Position numbers and translations under genes: made by a program | Source of the DNA: Candidatus Bathyarchaeota archaeon | GTDB lineage: Archaea > Thermoproteota > Bathyarchaeia > Bathyarchaeales > Bathycorpusculaceae | Direction: 5' to 3' | NCBI GenBank assembly: GCA_003141855.1 | Contig: PLNS01000027.1 | Location: 1-47,089 of the forward strand | Length of the DNA: 47,089 nt | Shown: positions 7,671 through 16,839 of the stretch, piece by piece | Position numbering within the stretch: position 1 is the first letter of the stretch | Layout of the letters: each line of letters begins with the position of its first letter | Notes under the pieces: generated by a model | Databases searched by the model: none | The model's input: the letters and a program-made list of their open reading frames with translations, nothing else | Told to the model about the DNA's origin: nothing

Positions 7671-8108
7671 TTAGCCAAAAGACTTTTGCATTCTTATTCC
7701 TAATTCAAAAACATCTTCTTTTTCACGGTTGTCGTAAACTGTTTTTATCGTCAAATGTTGTCTTTCGCCAGATGGCGGTTCTGGCAGGGTTTTATAATAC
7801 TTCAATTCTTCGTTTGGAGCTATTGATAGGAAATCTTTTTTTTCTAATTCAACGTCATCAAAAAGAACGACCTGAAGGTCTTTATCCCATGAGAAACTTG
7901 CAACTATCCACCTAATTCTTGCCTCAGCAGTTCCTTCGTTCTTAATTCTTATTTCCGTTGTTTCTTTTGGAGACGAATAAGGAGGGAGATTTTTTAAGAA
8001 ATGATTTATTGCAGGCTTATTACTTTTTGAAGAAAATCGATAATATAATACTAAATTAATTATGGAAACACTCAAAGAAATTGAGGCGATTAATTCTGCG
8101 GAACTCAT
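7671..8108 (-). CDS. Membrane-anchored protein with a beta-rich domain
   Basis: A 145-residue protein with one N-terminal membrane helix (about 6-24) followed by a soluble domain. The pattern ETTEIRIKNEGTAEARI and LSIAPNEELKYY suggests an immunoglobulin-like beta sandwich, a fold seen in many single-pass sensors. No family is recognised. ATG 8108 lies 26 bases behind its own promoter copy. It is transcribed in the same direction as five other unknown genes. Confidence 0.5.
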   Translation of the reverse strand: MSSAELIASISLSVSIINLVLYYRFSSKSNKPAINHFLKNLPPYSSPKETTEIRIKNEGTAEARIRWIVASFSWDKDLQVVLFDDVELEKKDFLSIAPNEELKYYKTLPEPPSGERQHLTIKTVYDNREKEDVFELGIRMQKSFG

Positions 8109-8133
8109 AGGTTAGGTATTCTTCGCTATCGAG

Positions 8134-8148
8134 TTTTAAGGTTTTGCA
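8134..8148 (-). promoter_or_regulatory. Island promoter, copy 5
   Basis: Sense strand TGCAAAACCTTAAAA, 26 bases before ATG 8108. The similarity to copy 4 continues upstream through AGCAACTTAG. Confidence 0.65.
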
Positions 8149-8179
8149 TCACTAAGTTGCTGTTAGTTTCGGGTAAAAA

Positions 8180-8770
8180 TTAGTTTTCATCAAGCCCTTG
8201 CAATGGTGGCGTTGAAGGCAAAAGAAAGGCAACAATCAGAAAAGCCATGCCTAAAACAGAAGAAAACAATGGTCCAAACATAAAGCCAGTGACCGCAAAC
8301 GTATCTGCAGAACCTAGCAAGGAATTTTTAGCTAGACCTTGCATAGAAAGTAGAATTGAAAATGCAATGAGTATTAATGAAAGAGCGGTGCATGCCGATA
8401 AAGCTATTTTTCTATTGTCAAGGTACTTTATCCTTTTCTTTAGAAGTTCTTCACGTTTTTTAGAATGGTGTTCGGATTCAAGAATGCGTTGAAACAAGGT
8501 ATTCTGCAAGTCCATAGTTGAAGATAATAATTGAGCAAAAATAATACCAACAAACCCCATGAGGACACCGTTTGTTGTAATCCAAATTTGAAGAAGATTA
8601 TCTGCACTATTAATAGGAACATAATCAGGGAATAATTTAATGACATAAAAGACCGCAATTACAATGAATAGTAAGACAAAAACAATAAGACCGTATAACC
8701 CTAACCATATTAGGGCTTTTTTTGTCGGGGTTTGCGTTTTTTTGTTAACGCTATCCTTTTTGTCTTCCAT
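8180..8770 (-). CDS. Four-helix membrane protein with cytoplasmic coiled segment
   Basis: A 196-residue protein: a Lys/Thr-rich N-terminus, membrane helices at about 20-47, 62-85, 120-144 and 158-187, and between helices 2 and 3 a charged helical segment (SEHHSKKREELLKKRIKY). No family is recognised. ATG 8770 sits in the repeated GCTAACATGG context, 27 bases behind its own promoter copy. It is the first of the six minus-strand island genes. Confidence 0.55.
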   Translation of the reverse strand: MEDKKDSVNKKTQTPTKKALIWLGLYGLIVFVLLFIVIAVFYVIKLFPDYVPINSADNLLQIWITTNGVLMGFVGIIFAQLLSSTMDLQNTLFQRILESEHHSKKREELLKKRIKYLDNRKIALSACTALSLILIAFSILLSMQGLAKNSLLGSADTFAVTGFMFGPLFSSVLGMAFLIVAFLLPSTPPLQGLDEN

Positions 8771-8796
8771 GTTAGCACTATTTCAAGCAATACCCG

Positions 8797-8811
8797 TTTT
8801 AAGGTTTTGCA
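8797..8811 (-). promoter_or_regulatory. Island promoter, copy 6
   Basis: Sense strand TGCAAAACCTTAAAA, 27 bases before ATG 8770. Together with copy 2 it shows the box-to-ATG segment itself is duplicated. Confidence 0.65.
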
Positions 8812-8880
8812 TCGCTTGCTATTGGAAAGATGGTCTGCTAAAATTTACAGAAAAATTGCTGAATTGGTGTTAAAATTACA

Positions 8881-8890
8881 TTTATATACT
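8881..8890 (+). promoter_or_regulatory. TATA box of the 8916 gene
   Basis: TTTATATACT is a canonical archaeal TATA box centred about 30 bases before ATG 8916, which predicts a leaderless or nearly leaderless transcript. Confidence 0.6.
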
Positions 8891-8915
8891 TGAAAGCACA
8901 TTAAAATAACCAAGA

Positions 8916-9323
8916 ATGTTCACCAGAGACAACTTAAAACATAACAGTTTAGGCTCTAAGCAAGATGACAGAACGCTTTACTGTGGATGGGAAATTACAA
9001 CTTATACGCGAAAATTTCGTCAAGAACCAATAATAAAAAGATTAAAACAAAACTTTAACAGTGATGGCTGGACTTTTCACACAGAATATGACCATTTTTA
9101 TCTACAAAATGATGTTGGTGAGAGAGTGCACATAACTTTTACAGATAAGACTTACGATAAAATCACATACAAAATTACTCTCAAATCGACATTTTTTGGT
9201 TTAAAAAATGAAAAATATCATCAATCATTGTTCAAAAAAGTTTATTCTCACATACCTTGGAAAAAGAAAGGTTATTGGCTAAAAGATGGCAACCGCCATA
9301 TTCCTATATCGATAGAGGAATAG
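8916..9323 (+). CDS. Unknown soluble 135-residue protein
   Basis: The protein is basic and rich in Lys, Tyr and His with alternating beta-like segments (WTFHTEYDHFYLQNDVGERV, ITFTDKTYDKITYKITLKS). No membrane helix or known motif is seen. It starts at ATG 8916 with no ribosome site, consistent with leaderless expression from the TATA box at 8881. It is divergent from the six minus-strand genes and shares their AT-rich base use. Function unknown. Confidence 0.5.
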   Translation: MFTRDNLKHNSLGSKQDDRTLYCGWEITTYTRKFRQEPIIKRLKQNFNSDGWTFHTEYDHFYLQNDVGERVHITFTDKTYDKITYKITLKSTFFGLKNEKYHQSLFKKVYSHIPWKKKGYWLKDGNRHIPISIEE

Positions 9324-9471
9324 CTACAATTCAAACAATGATTGTTTATCCATTGCTCGGTATTTTCTAATATTTTACTTGTCCCTATTAGCTTTTAGTT
9401 TTGCCCTAGCGCTTTTTTGCCCTATCTCTTTCACTAAACTCTCTACTGCTAAAGAATGTCTTTTCAAGGCT

Positions 9472-9482
9472 TGTTTTATATG
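9472..9482 (+). promoter_or_regulatory. TATA box of the 9506 gene
   Basis: GTTTTATATGA lies about 28 bases before ATG 9506 and predicts a leaderless transcript. The rest of 9324-9471 holds nothing I can identify. Confidence 0.55.
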
Positions 9483-9505
9483 ACCTTTAGACCACAAAAA
9501 CGGTT

Positions 9506-9694
9506 ATGGTAGATTTAACTAGACCTTGTGATGCTTGCGGAGTGATGGCTGGTGGCGGCGTCAAATATTGCCCAAAATGCAAAATCTACTTCTGTGACCT
9601 ATGCTCATATCAACTGATGTGTATTCAACACAAGTCTGAAATAGAATGCCCTATGTGCGGTGGCAAACTGGAAACTCCAGATTTTTATGGCTAA
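9506..9694 (+). CDS. Small multi-zinc-finger protein
   Basis: Sixty-two residues with four Cys pairs: CDAC, CPKC, CDLC and CPMC, plus an extra Cys and a His between the third and fourth (CIQH). The spacing allows two zinc sites, as in double zinc ribbons or B-box-like fingers. There is room for nothing else, so it is probably a protein- or nucleic-acid-binding adaptor. It appears leaderless and unaccompanied. No specific family is recognised. Confidence 0.6.
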   Translation: MVDLTRPCDACGVMAGGGVKYCPKCKIYFCDLCSYQLMCIQHKSEIECPMCGGKLETPDFYG

Positions 9695-9748
9695 AAGAAG
9701 TTATTTTTAACAAAAAAATGAAAAAAGAAAAGAAAGTTGTTTATGGGT

Positions 9749-11710
9749 TTATTTTTTCTCGAGTTGTTTTCGTAGTTCTGCGTATGTTGCTTTGATGTCT
9801 TCGATTGAGCCTTCGTCTTCAATTGTGGATGTGTCGCCGAGTGGTGCTCCGGTCAGTACTGCTTTGAGGAGTCTGCGCATGATTTTGCCGCTTCGTGTCT
9901 TTGGCAGTTTGTTGACGATGATGACGGCGTCTGGAGTTGCGATCGGACCGATGGTTGTTCGGACGTGTTTTACGAGTTCAGCTCGGAGTTCATCTGATGG
10001 TGTAAATCCGCCTCGCAATACTACGAATGCTACTGGAACTTCGCCTTTAACTGCGTCTTCTTTGCCCATTACTGCTGCTTCAGAGACTGCTGGGTGAGAA
10101 ACCAATGCGCTTTCAATTTCTACTGTGCCAATTCTGTGTCCTGCTACTTTTAGGACTTCGTCTGCTCTGCCGAGGAGCCAGAAGTATCCGTCTTGATCGC
10201 GGATTGCGTAGTCGCCTGTGAGGTAGATTCCTGGCCACCTGCCGAAGTAGGCTTGCTTGTAGCGTTCGGGGTCTTTCCAGATTGTCTGCAACATACCTGG
10301 CCATGGTGACTTGATTACTAGGAAGCCTTTGTTGCCTGCTGGAAGTGGTTGTCCTTTTTCGTCGAAGATGTCTACGTTTACGCCTGGCATTGGTAGGGTT
10401 GCGCTGCCTGGTTTGAGGGGTGTTAGTTCTATGCCTGCGGCTGGGGAAATCATGAATCCGCCTGTTTCTGTCTGCCACCAGGTGTCGATTATTGGTAGTT
10501 TTTCTTTGCCGATTACGCGGTAGTACCATTTCCATGCTTCGGGGTTTATGGGTTCACCGACTGAGCCTAGTATGCGTAGGGAGCTGAGGTCGTGTTTTAG
10601 TGGTAGTTGTTCACCGAATTTCATGAACATTCTGACAGCGGTTGGTGTACCGTAGAGTATGTTGATGCCGTGTCTTTCAATCATTTCCCACCATCGGTCT
10701 TGCCCTGGGTAATCAGGGGTGCCTTCGAACAGGAACGCTGTGAGTCCCATGCTTAGTGGCGCGTAAACGTTGTATGTGTGACCAGTGATCCAACCGATGT
10801 CTGCAACACACCAGTAAATGTCCTCGTCTGTTGGGGCGAATGCCCATTTAAGAGTCCAGTAAGCCCAAACCAAGTATCCGCCTGTGCCGTGTTGTACGCC
10901 TTTTGGTTTGCCAGTGGTTCCTGAAGTGTATAGTATGAACAGTGGGTCGGTTGCTTTGAGGTGTTCGGGTTCTACGTAAGCGTTTGCGCCTGCACTTGCA
11001 AGTGCGTCAGAGTACCATACGTCTCTGTCTTCTTTCATCTGGACTGGTTGGCCTGTGCGTTTGACGACGATGACTTTTTCGATGCCCGGCATGCTTGGCA
11101 GTGCGCGGTCTGCATTGTCTTTGATGGCGACTGTTTTTCCTCGTCTAAAGGAGCCGTCTGCTGTTACTAGGATTTTTGCTCCGCAATCGTTTACTCTGTC
11201 TGCTAGGGCTTCAGCGCTGAATCCTGAAAAGACCACTGCATGTACTCCTCCGATTCTTGCGGTTGCAAGCAGAGTTATTGGCAACTCTGGGATGACGGGT
11301 AAGAAAACTGCGATGCGGTCGCCTTTTTTGACGCCGTAGTCTTTTAGTGCTTTGGCGAGTTTGTTTACTTCACGGTATAGTTGGTAGTAAGTGTAAGTTT
11401 TTACTTCTCCCATTTCGCCTTCCCAAATGTAGGCGAGCTTGTTTTTGCGTGCGGTTTTTATGTGTCTGTCTAGAGCGTTGTAGCAAATGTTGAGTTCTCC
11501 ATCAGGAAACCACTTGTAAAACGGCGGGTTCGAATCATCCAGCACTTTGGTTGGAAATTTGAACCAGTCGATTGCTTTTGCTTTTTCTGCCCAGAACTCT
11601 TGCGGGTTTTTAATGGATTTTTCCCATTCTTGTTTGCGTTTTTCTCCAGAAGAAACCTTTGCAATACTTGGACTATATTTTTCGTTGAAAGGTAAACTAG
11701 CTTCTGACAT
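9749..11710 (-). CDS. acs: Acetyl-CoA synthetase (AMP-forming)
   Basis: Converts acetate, CoA and ATP to acetyl-CoA, AMP and diphosphate in the cytoplasm. The 653 residues match the family's full length. Visible motifs are the P-loop YTSGTTGKPKG (261-271), WWQTETGG (411-418) with the acetate-pocket Trp, LTGD before the hinge region, and KTRSGK (604-609) whose last Lys performs adenylation. The start ATG 11710 has only a weak ribosome site; a TATA-like TTATATTC lies about 45 bases upstream. The next gene upstream on the same strand is an acetate transporter 104 bases away, so the pair probably serves acetate uptake and activation, though this enzyme can also act on propionate. Confidence 0.96.
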   Translation of the reverse strand: MSEASLPFNEKYSPSIAKVSSGEKRKQEWEKSIKNPQEFWAEKAKAIDWFKFPTKVLDDSNPPFYKWFPDGELNICYNALDRHIKTARKNKLAYIWEGEMGEVKTYTYYQLYREVNKLAKALKDYGVKKGDRIAVFLPVIPELPITLLATARIGGVHAVVFSGFSAEALADRVNDCGAKILVTADGSFRRGKTVAIKDNADRALPSMPGIEKVIVVKRTGQPVQMKEDRDVWYSDALASAGANAYVEPEHLKATDPLFILYTSGTTGKPKGVQHGTGGYLVWAYWTLKWAFAPTDEDIYWCVADIGWITGHTYNVYAPLSMGLTAFLFEGTPDYPGQDRWWEMIERHGINILYGTPTAVRMFMKFGEQLPLKHDLSSLRILGSVGEPINPEAWKWYYRVIGKEKLPIIDTWWQTETGGFMISPAAGIELTPLKPGSATLPMPGVNVDIFDEKGQPLPAGNKGFLVIKSPWPGMLQTIWKDPERYKQAYFGRWPGIYLTGDYAIRDQDGYFWLLGRADEVLKVAGHRIGTVEIESALVSHPAVSEAAVMGKEDAVKGEVPVAFVVLRGGFTPSDELRAELVKHVRTTIGPIATPDAVIIVNKLPKTRSGKIMRRLLKAVLTGAPLGDTSTIEDEGSIEDIKATYAELRKQLEKK

Positions 11711-11814
11711 ATGCTCTCATTCCTATAGATGCTGGGAAGAGTAAGCCCTATAGAATATAAGTTTTTTCAGTTGTTTTTTGTGAAATAAAAAAAGAAAATA
11801 TGGATATTAGATTT

Positions 11815-12393
11815 TTATTTTACTGGGCAGATGGGTAGCACTGTTTTTGCGTTGGCTTCGTTTATTACCTCTGCGAGGCCAAGGTAGACTGCACTACCGC
11901 CACAGATGACGCCTTCGATACCTGTGATTGTGTTGAACCAGGCTGGGTTTCCGAGTAATTCTCGTGTCGTCAACATGAAGAATAGAATTGCTAAGCTCAT
12001 GAATACGAATTGTAGTGCGCGGTTTGATTTTAGAGTGCCGAAGAACATCGCGAAAGTGAATATGCCCCACATGAAGAAGTAGGCTGCCATCGATGCGTCC
12101 GTTGGTGCATTGAATCCAGGTATGAATGTTACTTTTGGCAGAACAAGCAGAAGGACAAGTGACCACCAGAAGAAACCGTAAGAACTGAAAGCTACCATGC
12201 CAAATGTGTTGCCTTTCTTGAATTCCATTATGCCGACAATTATCTGTGCTAGTCCACCGAAAGCTATGCCCATTGCTAAAATCATTGTGTCAAGAGGAAA
12301 AACGCCAGCGTTGTGCAAATTCAGCAGTACCGTTGTAAGTCCGAAGCCTAAGAGTCCGAGAGGTGCAGGATTAGCTAATTTCTGTATGCTCAT
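11815..12393 (-). CDS. Acetate uptake transporter, GPR1/FUN34/YaaH (SatP) family
   Basis: A 192-residue protein with six membrane helices. It has the family's signature [11 protein letters not shown] near the N-terminus, and conserved Gly/Trp-rich helices including a [13 protein letters not shown] segment. Members form hexameric acetate (and succinate) channels or symporters. It lies directly upstream of acs on the same strand, supporting acetate as the substrate. A TATA-like AGTTAAAACATC about 25 bases before the ATG suggests leaderless transcription. Confidence 0.92.
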   Translation of the reverse strand: MSIQKLANPAPLGLLGFGLTTVLLNLHNAGVFPLDTMILAMGIAFGGLAQIIVGIMEFKKGNTFGMVAFSSYGFFWWSLVLLLVLPKVTFIPGFNAPTDASMAAYFFMWGIFTFAMFFGTLKSNRALQFVFMSLAILFFMLTTRELLGNPAWFNTITGIEGVICGGSAVYLGLAEVINEANAKTVLPICPVK

Positions 12394-12442
12394 TTTTGAT
12401 GTTTCCCCGATTTGATGTTTTAACTGAATTCTGCATGCTTTT

Positions 12443-15214
12443 TTATAAAGCTTTGGAAACCGATACGTTTCTCTTTCTTGAAGTTACGTATTTGCCAACT
12501 TCTAGAGCAGTAAACACTGCACCTGCAAACAGCCCAGCAATTGCCCAATCGATAAGTTCGGGCGAGTGGACGTTGAAGAGACCTTGGAGACCAGGTGTGT
12601 AGAGGACAAGCAACTGCAAAGCGAATGACGAGAGGACGGCAATCCAGAGGAATTTGTTCTTGAATGGCCCAACTTTGAATACGGAGTATTTTAGTGATCG
12701 ACAGGAGATGGCTATGGTTAACTCCATGGCAATCATGGCGGTGAACAATTGAGTTCTAGCATCTAGCAGGTTTGATCCGCTCTCCCATGGCAAGTGTGAG
12801 AAGAACGCCAATAGCAACAGAACCGTCATGAATATTGGCACTAAGGTCAAGTAAACTTTCACATCCTTGCTGAATATGCTCTCGTTGGGTTTGCGTGGTT
12901 TTCTCTGCATCAAGTCTGGGTCTCCTGGGTCTACCCCTAAAGCTATGGCGGGCAATCCGTCTGTAACAAGGTTAATCCAGAGAATCTGCACCGCTGTCAA
13001 CGCGATGGCTGCATCATTTATAGTTCCAACACTTGAGCCAGGTGAAATGGCTCTGGCTATGTAAGGAACACTCACCACAGCGAAGAACATAACTAAGATT
13101 TCCATTATGTTGCATTGCAGCAGGTAGGTTAGGTATTTTTTGATGTTGTCGTAGATTTCTCTGCCTTCTTTAACGGCTTTAACGATGCTGGCAAAGTTAT
13201 CGTCTGCCAAAATCATGTCGGCGGCTTCTTTTGTAACCTCGGTGCCTGAGATGCCCATGGCGATGCCTATGTCACTCATTTTCAACGCGGGCGCATCGTT
13301 GACTCCGTCACCTGTCATTGCAACGACTTCGTCTTTTTTCTTCCAAGCCTTGACAATCCGAGTTTTATGCTCAGGGGACACTCGGGCATAAACCACCACT
13401 TTCTCCACCACTTGGTCAAGCTGTTCGTCAGTCATCTGCTCAAGCTCCTGACCAGTCAACACTTGGCCGTCTTGCTCTTTTTCGCCTATCAAATTAAGTT
13501 CCTTGGCGACGGCTGTGGCGGTAAGTTTATGGTCACCGGTAATCATGACAACGCGTATTCCAGCGTTCTTGCAGATGGCTATGGCGTCTTTGACTTCTGG
13601 ACGGGGTGGATCGATCATGCTCATGATGCCGACGAAGACAAAGTCCTGTTCCATTTCTTCGTCGAATTGTTCTACGTTTTCAGGCAGTTCTTTGTAGGCG
13701 AAACCGAGGTTTCTGAGGGCTTGTAGAGCCATGGCTTCGGTGACTTTGTGGTGTTTGTTGGAGAGTTCTTTGGTTAATGGCTGCACTTTTCCGTCTAAGA
13801 GGATTTTGCTGCATCTCTCCAAGACTATTTCGGGTGCGCCCTTCATGTAAGCGACTTTTTTGCCTTCTGCATTGTGTATGGTTGTCATGCGTTTGCGCTC
13901 AGAGGAGAACGGAACTTCCGCAACCCGTGGCTCTTGCTTTTCAAGGTCTTCTTTGCTGATGCCTGCTTTTTTTGCGGCAACCACTAGCGCTCCTTCTGTA
14001 GGGTCGCCTTTCACAGTCCACTTGCCAGTCTTCGTGTCTTTTTCAAGGTTTGAGTCGTTGCATAAAACTGCTACTTTGAGCAGGGTTTTGAGGTTTTCAT
14101 CGGGGGTTATTGGTTTGTCTTCAAATTGGAATTCGCCCTGCGGAGCATATCCTATTCCTGTGACTTTGATTGTTTGGTCGTTAACGTAAATGCGTTGGAC
14201 AGTCATTTCGCCCTTCGTCATAGTTCCCGTTTTGTCGCTGCATATGACGCTGGTGCAACCAAGCGTCTCCACAGCGGGCAACCGTTTAACGATGGTGTTA
14301 ACTTTAGCCATGCGGTACATGCCTATGGCAAGTGCGCCTGTTATGATGGCAGGTAACGCTTCAGGAACAGCGGCGACAGCTAGGCTAATAGCCCACAGAA
14401 CCATGTCAAGGATTGGGCGATTTTCAACAACTATGCCGACTGCTCCAACGCTTATTGCAATGATGACTGCTAGAATGCCTATCCATTTGCCTACACTGCC
14501 CATTCGTTTCTCCAAGGGCGTTTTCTCTTGAGGCGCAGCTTGAACCATTTCAGCAATTTTCCCGAATTGGGTATTCATGCCCGTGCTGGTGACAAGTGCC
14601 TTTCCTCTTCCGTATACGACGATTGTTCCTGTAAAAACCATGTTGCGCCTGTCGTTTAGCAGTGTCTCTTCAGGCAACGGTAAGGTGGATTTGTTGACGG
14701 GTGCAGATTCCCCGGTTAATGACGCTTCATCCGTTTTCATCGTGAAAGCTTCCAGAAGCCTAGCATCGGCAGGAATCTTATCGCCAGTGTAAAGAAGAAT
14801 TATGTCTCCTGGAACAAGTTGGCTGGCAGGAATCTTTACTTCTTTGCCATCACGAAGAACACTGGCGGTTGGCGCCGTCATCTTTTTGAGAGCTTCAACT
14901 GCTTTTTCGCTGCGGAATTCTTGGGAGAAACCTAAAACTGCACTGGCTATGACGATGGCTAGGATGATGAGTGCGTCGGTTGCTTCTCCAACGGCGAACG
15001 AGAGACCGATGGCTATGAGCAGTATGATCATGAGGACGTTGGTGAACTGCCCGAGAAGCAACTTTAGGGGTGGCTTGCCTTTTTCTTTCTTGAGCTCGTT
15101 GGGTCCATGTACTGTTAGGCGTTCTTGTGCGTTCTGCGTAGTTAACCCTGTGCTGGTTACGTTTAATTCGCTCAGTGCTTCTTGAGGCGTTTTGCTATGC
15201 CAAGTCTTTTCCAT
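12443..15214 (-). CDS. P-type ATPase, type IIA Ca2+-transporting
   Basis: A 923-residue cation pump of the plasma membrane. Domains in order: cation-ATPase N-terminal domain (about 5-70), first membrane pair, actuator domain with TGES (167-170), PEALP in helix M4 (284-288; the classical Ca2+ pump motif is PEGLP), the phosphorylation site DKTGT (327-331), nucleotide-binding domain, hinge GDGVNDAP, and six C-terminal helices. This layout and length fit SERCA/PMR1-type Ca2+ (or Mn2+) ATPases rather than heavy-metal pumps. Met1 follows GGGAG. It is followed by the acetate genes but need not be functionally linked to them. Confidence 0.93.
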   Translation of the reverse strand: MEKTWHSKTPQEALSELNVTSTGLTTQNAQERLTVHGPNELKKEKGKPPLKLLLGQFTNVLMIILLIAIGLSFAVGEATDALIILAIVIASAVLGFSQEFRSEKAVEALKKMTAPTASVLRDGKEVKIPASQLVPGDIILLYTGDKIPADARLLEAFTMKTDEASLTGESAPVNKSTLPLPEETLLNDRRNMVFTGTIVVYGRGKALVTSTGMNTQFGKIAEMVQAAPQEKTPLEKRMGSVGKWIGILAVIIAISVGAVGIVVENRPILDMVLWAISLAVAAVPEALPAIITGALAIGMYRMAKVNTIVKRLPAVETLGCTSVICSDKTGTMTKGEMTVQRIYVNDQTIKVTGIGYAPQGEFQFEDKPITPDENLKTLLKVAVLCNDSNLEKDTKTGKWTVKGDPTEGALVVAAKKAGISKEDLEKQEPRVAEVPFSSERKRMTTIHNAEGKKVAYMKGAPEIVLERCSKILLDGKVQPLTKELSNKHHKVTEAMALQALRNLGFAYKELPENVEQFDEEMEQDFVFVGIMSMIDPPRPEVKDAIAICKNAGIRVVMITGDHKLTATAVAKELNLIGEKEQDGQVLTGQELEQMTDEQLDQVVEKVVVYARVSPEHKTRIVKAWKKKDEVVAMTGDGVNDAPALKMSDIGIAMGISGTEVTKEAADMILADDNFASIVKAVKEGREIYDNIKKYLTYLLQCNIMEILVMFFAVVSVPYIARAISPGSSVGTINDAAIALTAVQILWINLVTDGLPAIALGVDPGDPDLMQRKPRKPNESIFSKDVKVYLTLVPIFMTVLLLLAFFSHLPWESGSNLLDARTQLFTAMIAMELTIAISCRSLKYSVFKVGPFKNKFLWIAVLSSFALQLLVLYTPGLQGLFNVHSPELIDWAIAGLFAGAVFTALEVGKYVTSRKRNVSVSKAL

Positions 15215-15298
15215 TTTTGCTCTCCCAAACTACAGGTACTCAAAACCTCTATTGATTGCTCGATAAATCGAGTTATAATAGTTTCTACTCGATTTTAT

Positions 15299-15847
15299 TC
15301 AGCTCAGGTGCTTTTTATGGTAAATCCGACTATGCTTGTAAAGTGAGATGCCACCGACCGCCAACACTATAAGACTCAAGATGTAGAGTGTCCAAGCGAA
15401 AATTGTTCCGTTGCTGATAATTTGTTTTTGCCATTGCCATGGAAAATCATTCAGGTTCCCAAGCGGCCAAGCACCGACTACTTGGTACGTAAACCCAAAG
15501 GCTGTTAACAAGATGGCAACGTACTGTTTATCGTCAGCCGCTTCGGGGCTTATTCCACGTATGCTGTAAACGCATAGCATTGCGGCGCCTATGATTAACG
15601 CTGGGAAACTCGTGACAAAAAATATCGGACTGATAAAACTGCGAGGCAGCAGGGTGTTGATGAATGATGGCGGGTAACCGGTGATGTCTTTTCCCCAATC
15701 ATTTATGGTCCAACTACTAAGGATTACTGATGACAGGTAGAATGCTCCGTAAGCTGCTAAAAACAAGCCAAGCGGCACTCTGTGATTTTTAACGTAGGTT
15801 GAAATCCTCTTGGCGAAGTTTGTTTGCTTTTGGCTGCTTTCGTTCAT
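15299..15847 (-). CDS. Membrane protein of unknown function (four helices)
   Basis: A 182-residue protein with membrane helices at about 24-44, 77-97, 112-130 and 148-170, and a basic cytoplasmic N-terminus. A Trp/Pro-rich loop lies between helices 3 and 4. No family is recognised. It is upstream of the Ca2+-type ATPase on the same strand, 84 bases away, and could be cotranscribed or merely adjacent. Confidence 0.6.
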   Translation of the reverse strand: MNESSQKQTNFAKRISTYVKNHRVPLGLFLAAYGAFYLSSVILSSWTINDWGKDITGYPPSFINTLLPRSFISPIFFVTSFPALIIGAAMLCVYSIRGISPEAADDKQYVAILLTAFGFTYQVVGAWPLGNLNDFPWQWQKQIISNGTIFAWTLYILSLIVLAVGGISLYKHSRIYHKKHLS

Positions 15848-15953
15848 TGATGTGCCCTGTCTTGTGCTGTTTAGTGTGTATTGACCATATATTTAGTTTT
15901 TAATGTAAGCAGCTTTGTCTCTAAATCGTTTCAGACACTTGGTTTGCTTCAAG

Positions 15954-16040
15954 AAGCATATTTGGATGCTAATAGAAATAGCATGCACAAACCTATAGGG
16001 GGTAGGTCACTAATGGCGTTTTTTGCAGCCATAAGCATGT
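15954..16040 (+). repeat. GGGGTAGGTC dispersed repeat, best single copy
   Basis: This copy aligns over about 85 bases with 2373-2459: GCATATTTGGATGCTAATAG, GCATGCACAAACCTATAG, GGGGTAGGTCACTAATGGCG, TTTTTTGCAGCCATAAGCATG. ATGCTA (15966-15971) and TAGCAT (15979-15984) can pair over a 7-base loop. A 67-codon open frame across it is an accident of the repeat. The rest of 15848-16128 holds no gene. Confidence 0.75.
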
Positions 16041-16128
16041 TAGAAAACAAGAAACCCAACCCTCCTAAAGCCAAAAAGTTCTAATTGCTAAACAGCACTA
16101 GTAGAAATGCAACTTTTAAGGTGCTTTA

Positions 16129-16830
16129 ATGAAGTTTGAAACCAAGTTCCAAGAAATAATCCCTCGTACTCATGACGTAACAAGCTTCAGGTTCCCCCGA
16201 CCTGCCGAACTAGATTACAAGCCAGGACAATTCTTCTTTATAACCCTAAAACAAGGCGATAAAGAGTTAAGCAAACACTTCAGCTTCAGTAGTAGCCCAA
16301 CAGAAAAAGACTACATCGAATTCACCAAAAAATTCACCGACCACGAGTATTCTTTGGCTCTAAAAGCCACAAAAATAGGCGATTGGGCAAGAATAGACGC
16401 GCCATACGGGCAATTTACATTTGAAGGCGAATACCCAAAAATCGCTTTGCTTGGCGGAGGCATCGGAATAACCCCTCTCATGAGTTTCTGCAAAAACGCC
16501 ACAGACAAAGCCTTAAGCAGCAAAATCACGCTTTTCTACGGTTGCCGCACAGAAAACGACTTAGCGTTTAAGGCAGAACTTGAGGAATTAGCCCAGAAAA
16601 ACAAGAATCTGAAGCTGGTTTTCATGGTTGCCGAACCCACCGCACAGTGGAAAGGAGCAACAGGCATCATTAACGCTGAAATGATAAAGCAACAACTGCC
16701 CGATTACAAAGAAAACGTTTTCTATACCTGTGGGCCGCCGCCGATGGTTAAAGCAATGGAAACGCTCGTTGAAAGCTTAGGTTTGCCCAAGGCGCAGTTA
16801 AAGTTGGAGTACTTCACGGGTTACCCATAA
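16129..16830 (+). CDS. FAD/NAD(P)-binding oxidoreductase, ferredoxin-NADP+ reductase fold
   Basis: A 233-residue flavoprotein reductase. The N-terminal FAD barrel has KPGQFFFI (31-38) and HFSFSSSP (50-57), the place of the usual RxYS flavin motif with the Arg replaced by His. The NAD(P) domain has GGGIGITP (109-116) and near residue 200 YTCGPPPM. It lacks an iron-sulfur domain, so it probably works with a separate electron carrier. The start ATG 16129 follows AAGGTG at good spacing. The next gene begins 10 bases after the stop, yet no functional tie is apparent. Electron partner unknown. Confidence 0.85.
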   Translation: MKFETKFQEIIPRTHDVTSFRFPRPAELDYKPGQFFFITLKQGDKELSKHFSFSSSPTEKDYIEFTKKFTDHEYSLALKATKIGDWARIDAPYGQFTFEGEYPKIALLGGGIGITPLMSFCKNATDKALSSKITLFYGCRTENDLAFKAELEELAQKNKNLKLVFMVAEPTAQWKGATGIINAEMIKQQLPDYKENVFYTCGPPPMVKAMETLVESLGLPKAQLKLEYFTGYP

Positions 16831-16839
16831 ACACAAACG

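Noticed and set aside
15881-16084. 67-codon frame across a repeat
   Set aside because: It coincides with the dispersed repeat and has no ribosome site.
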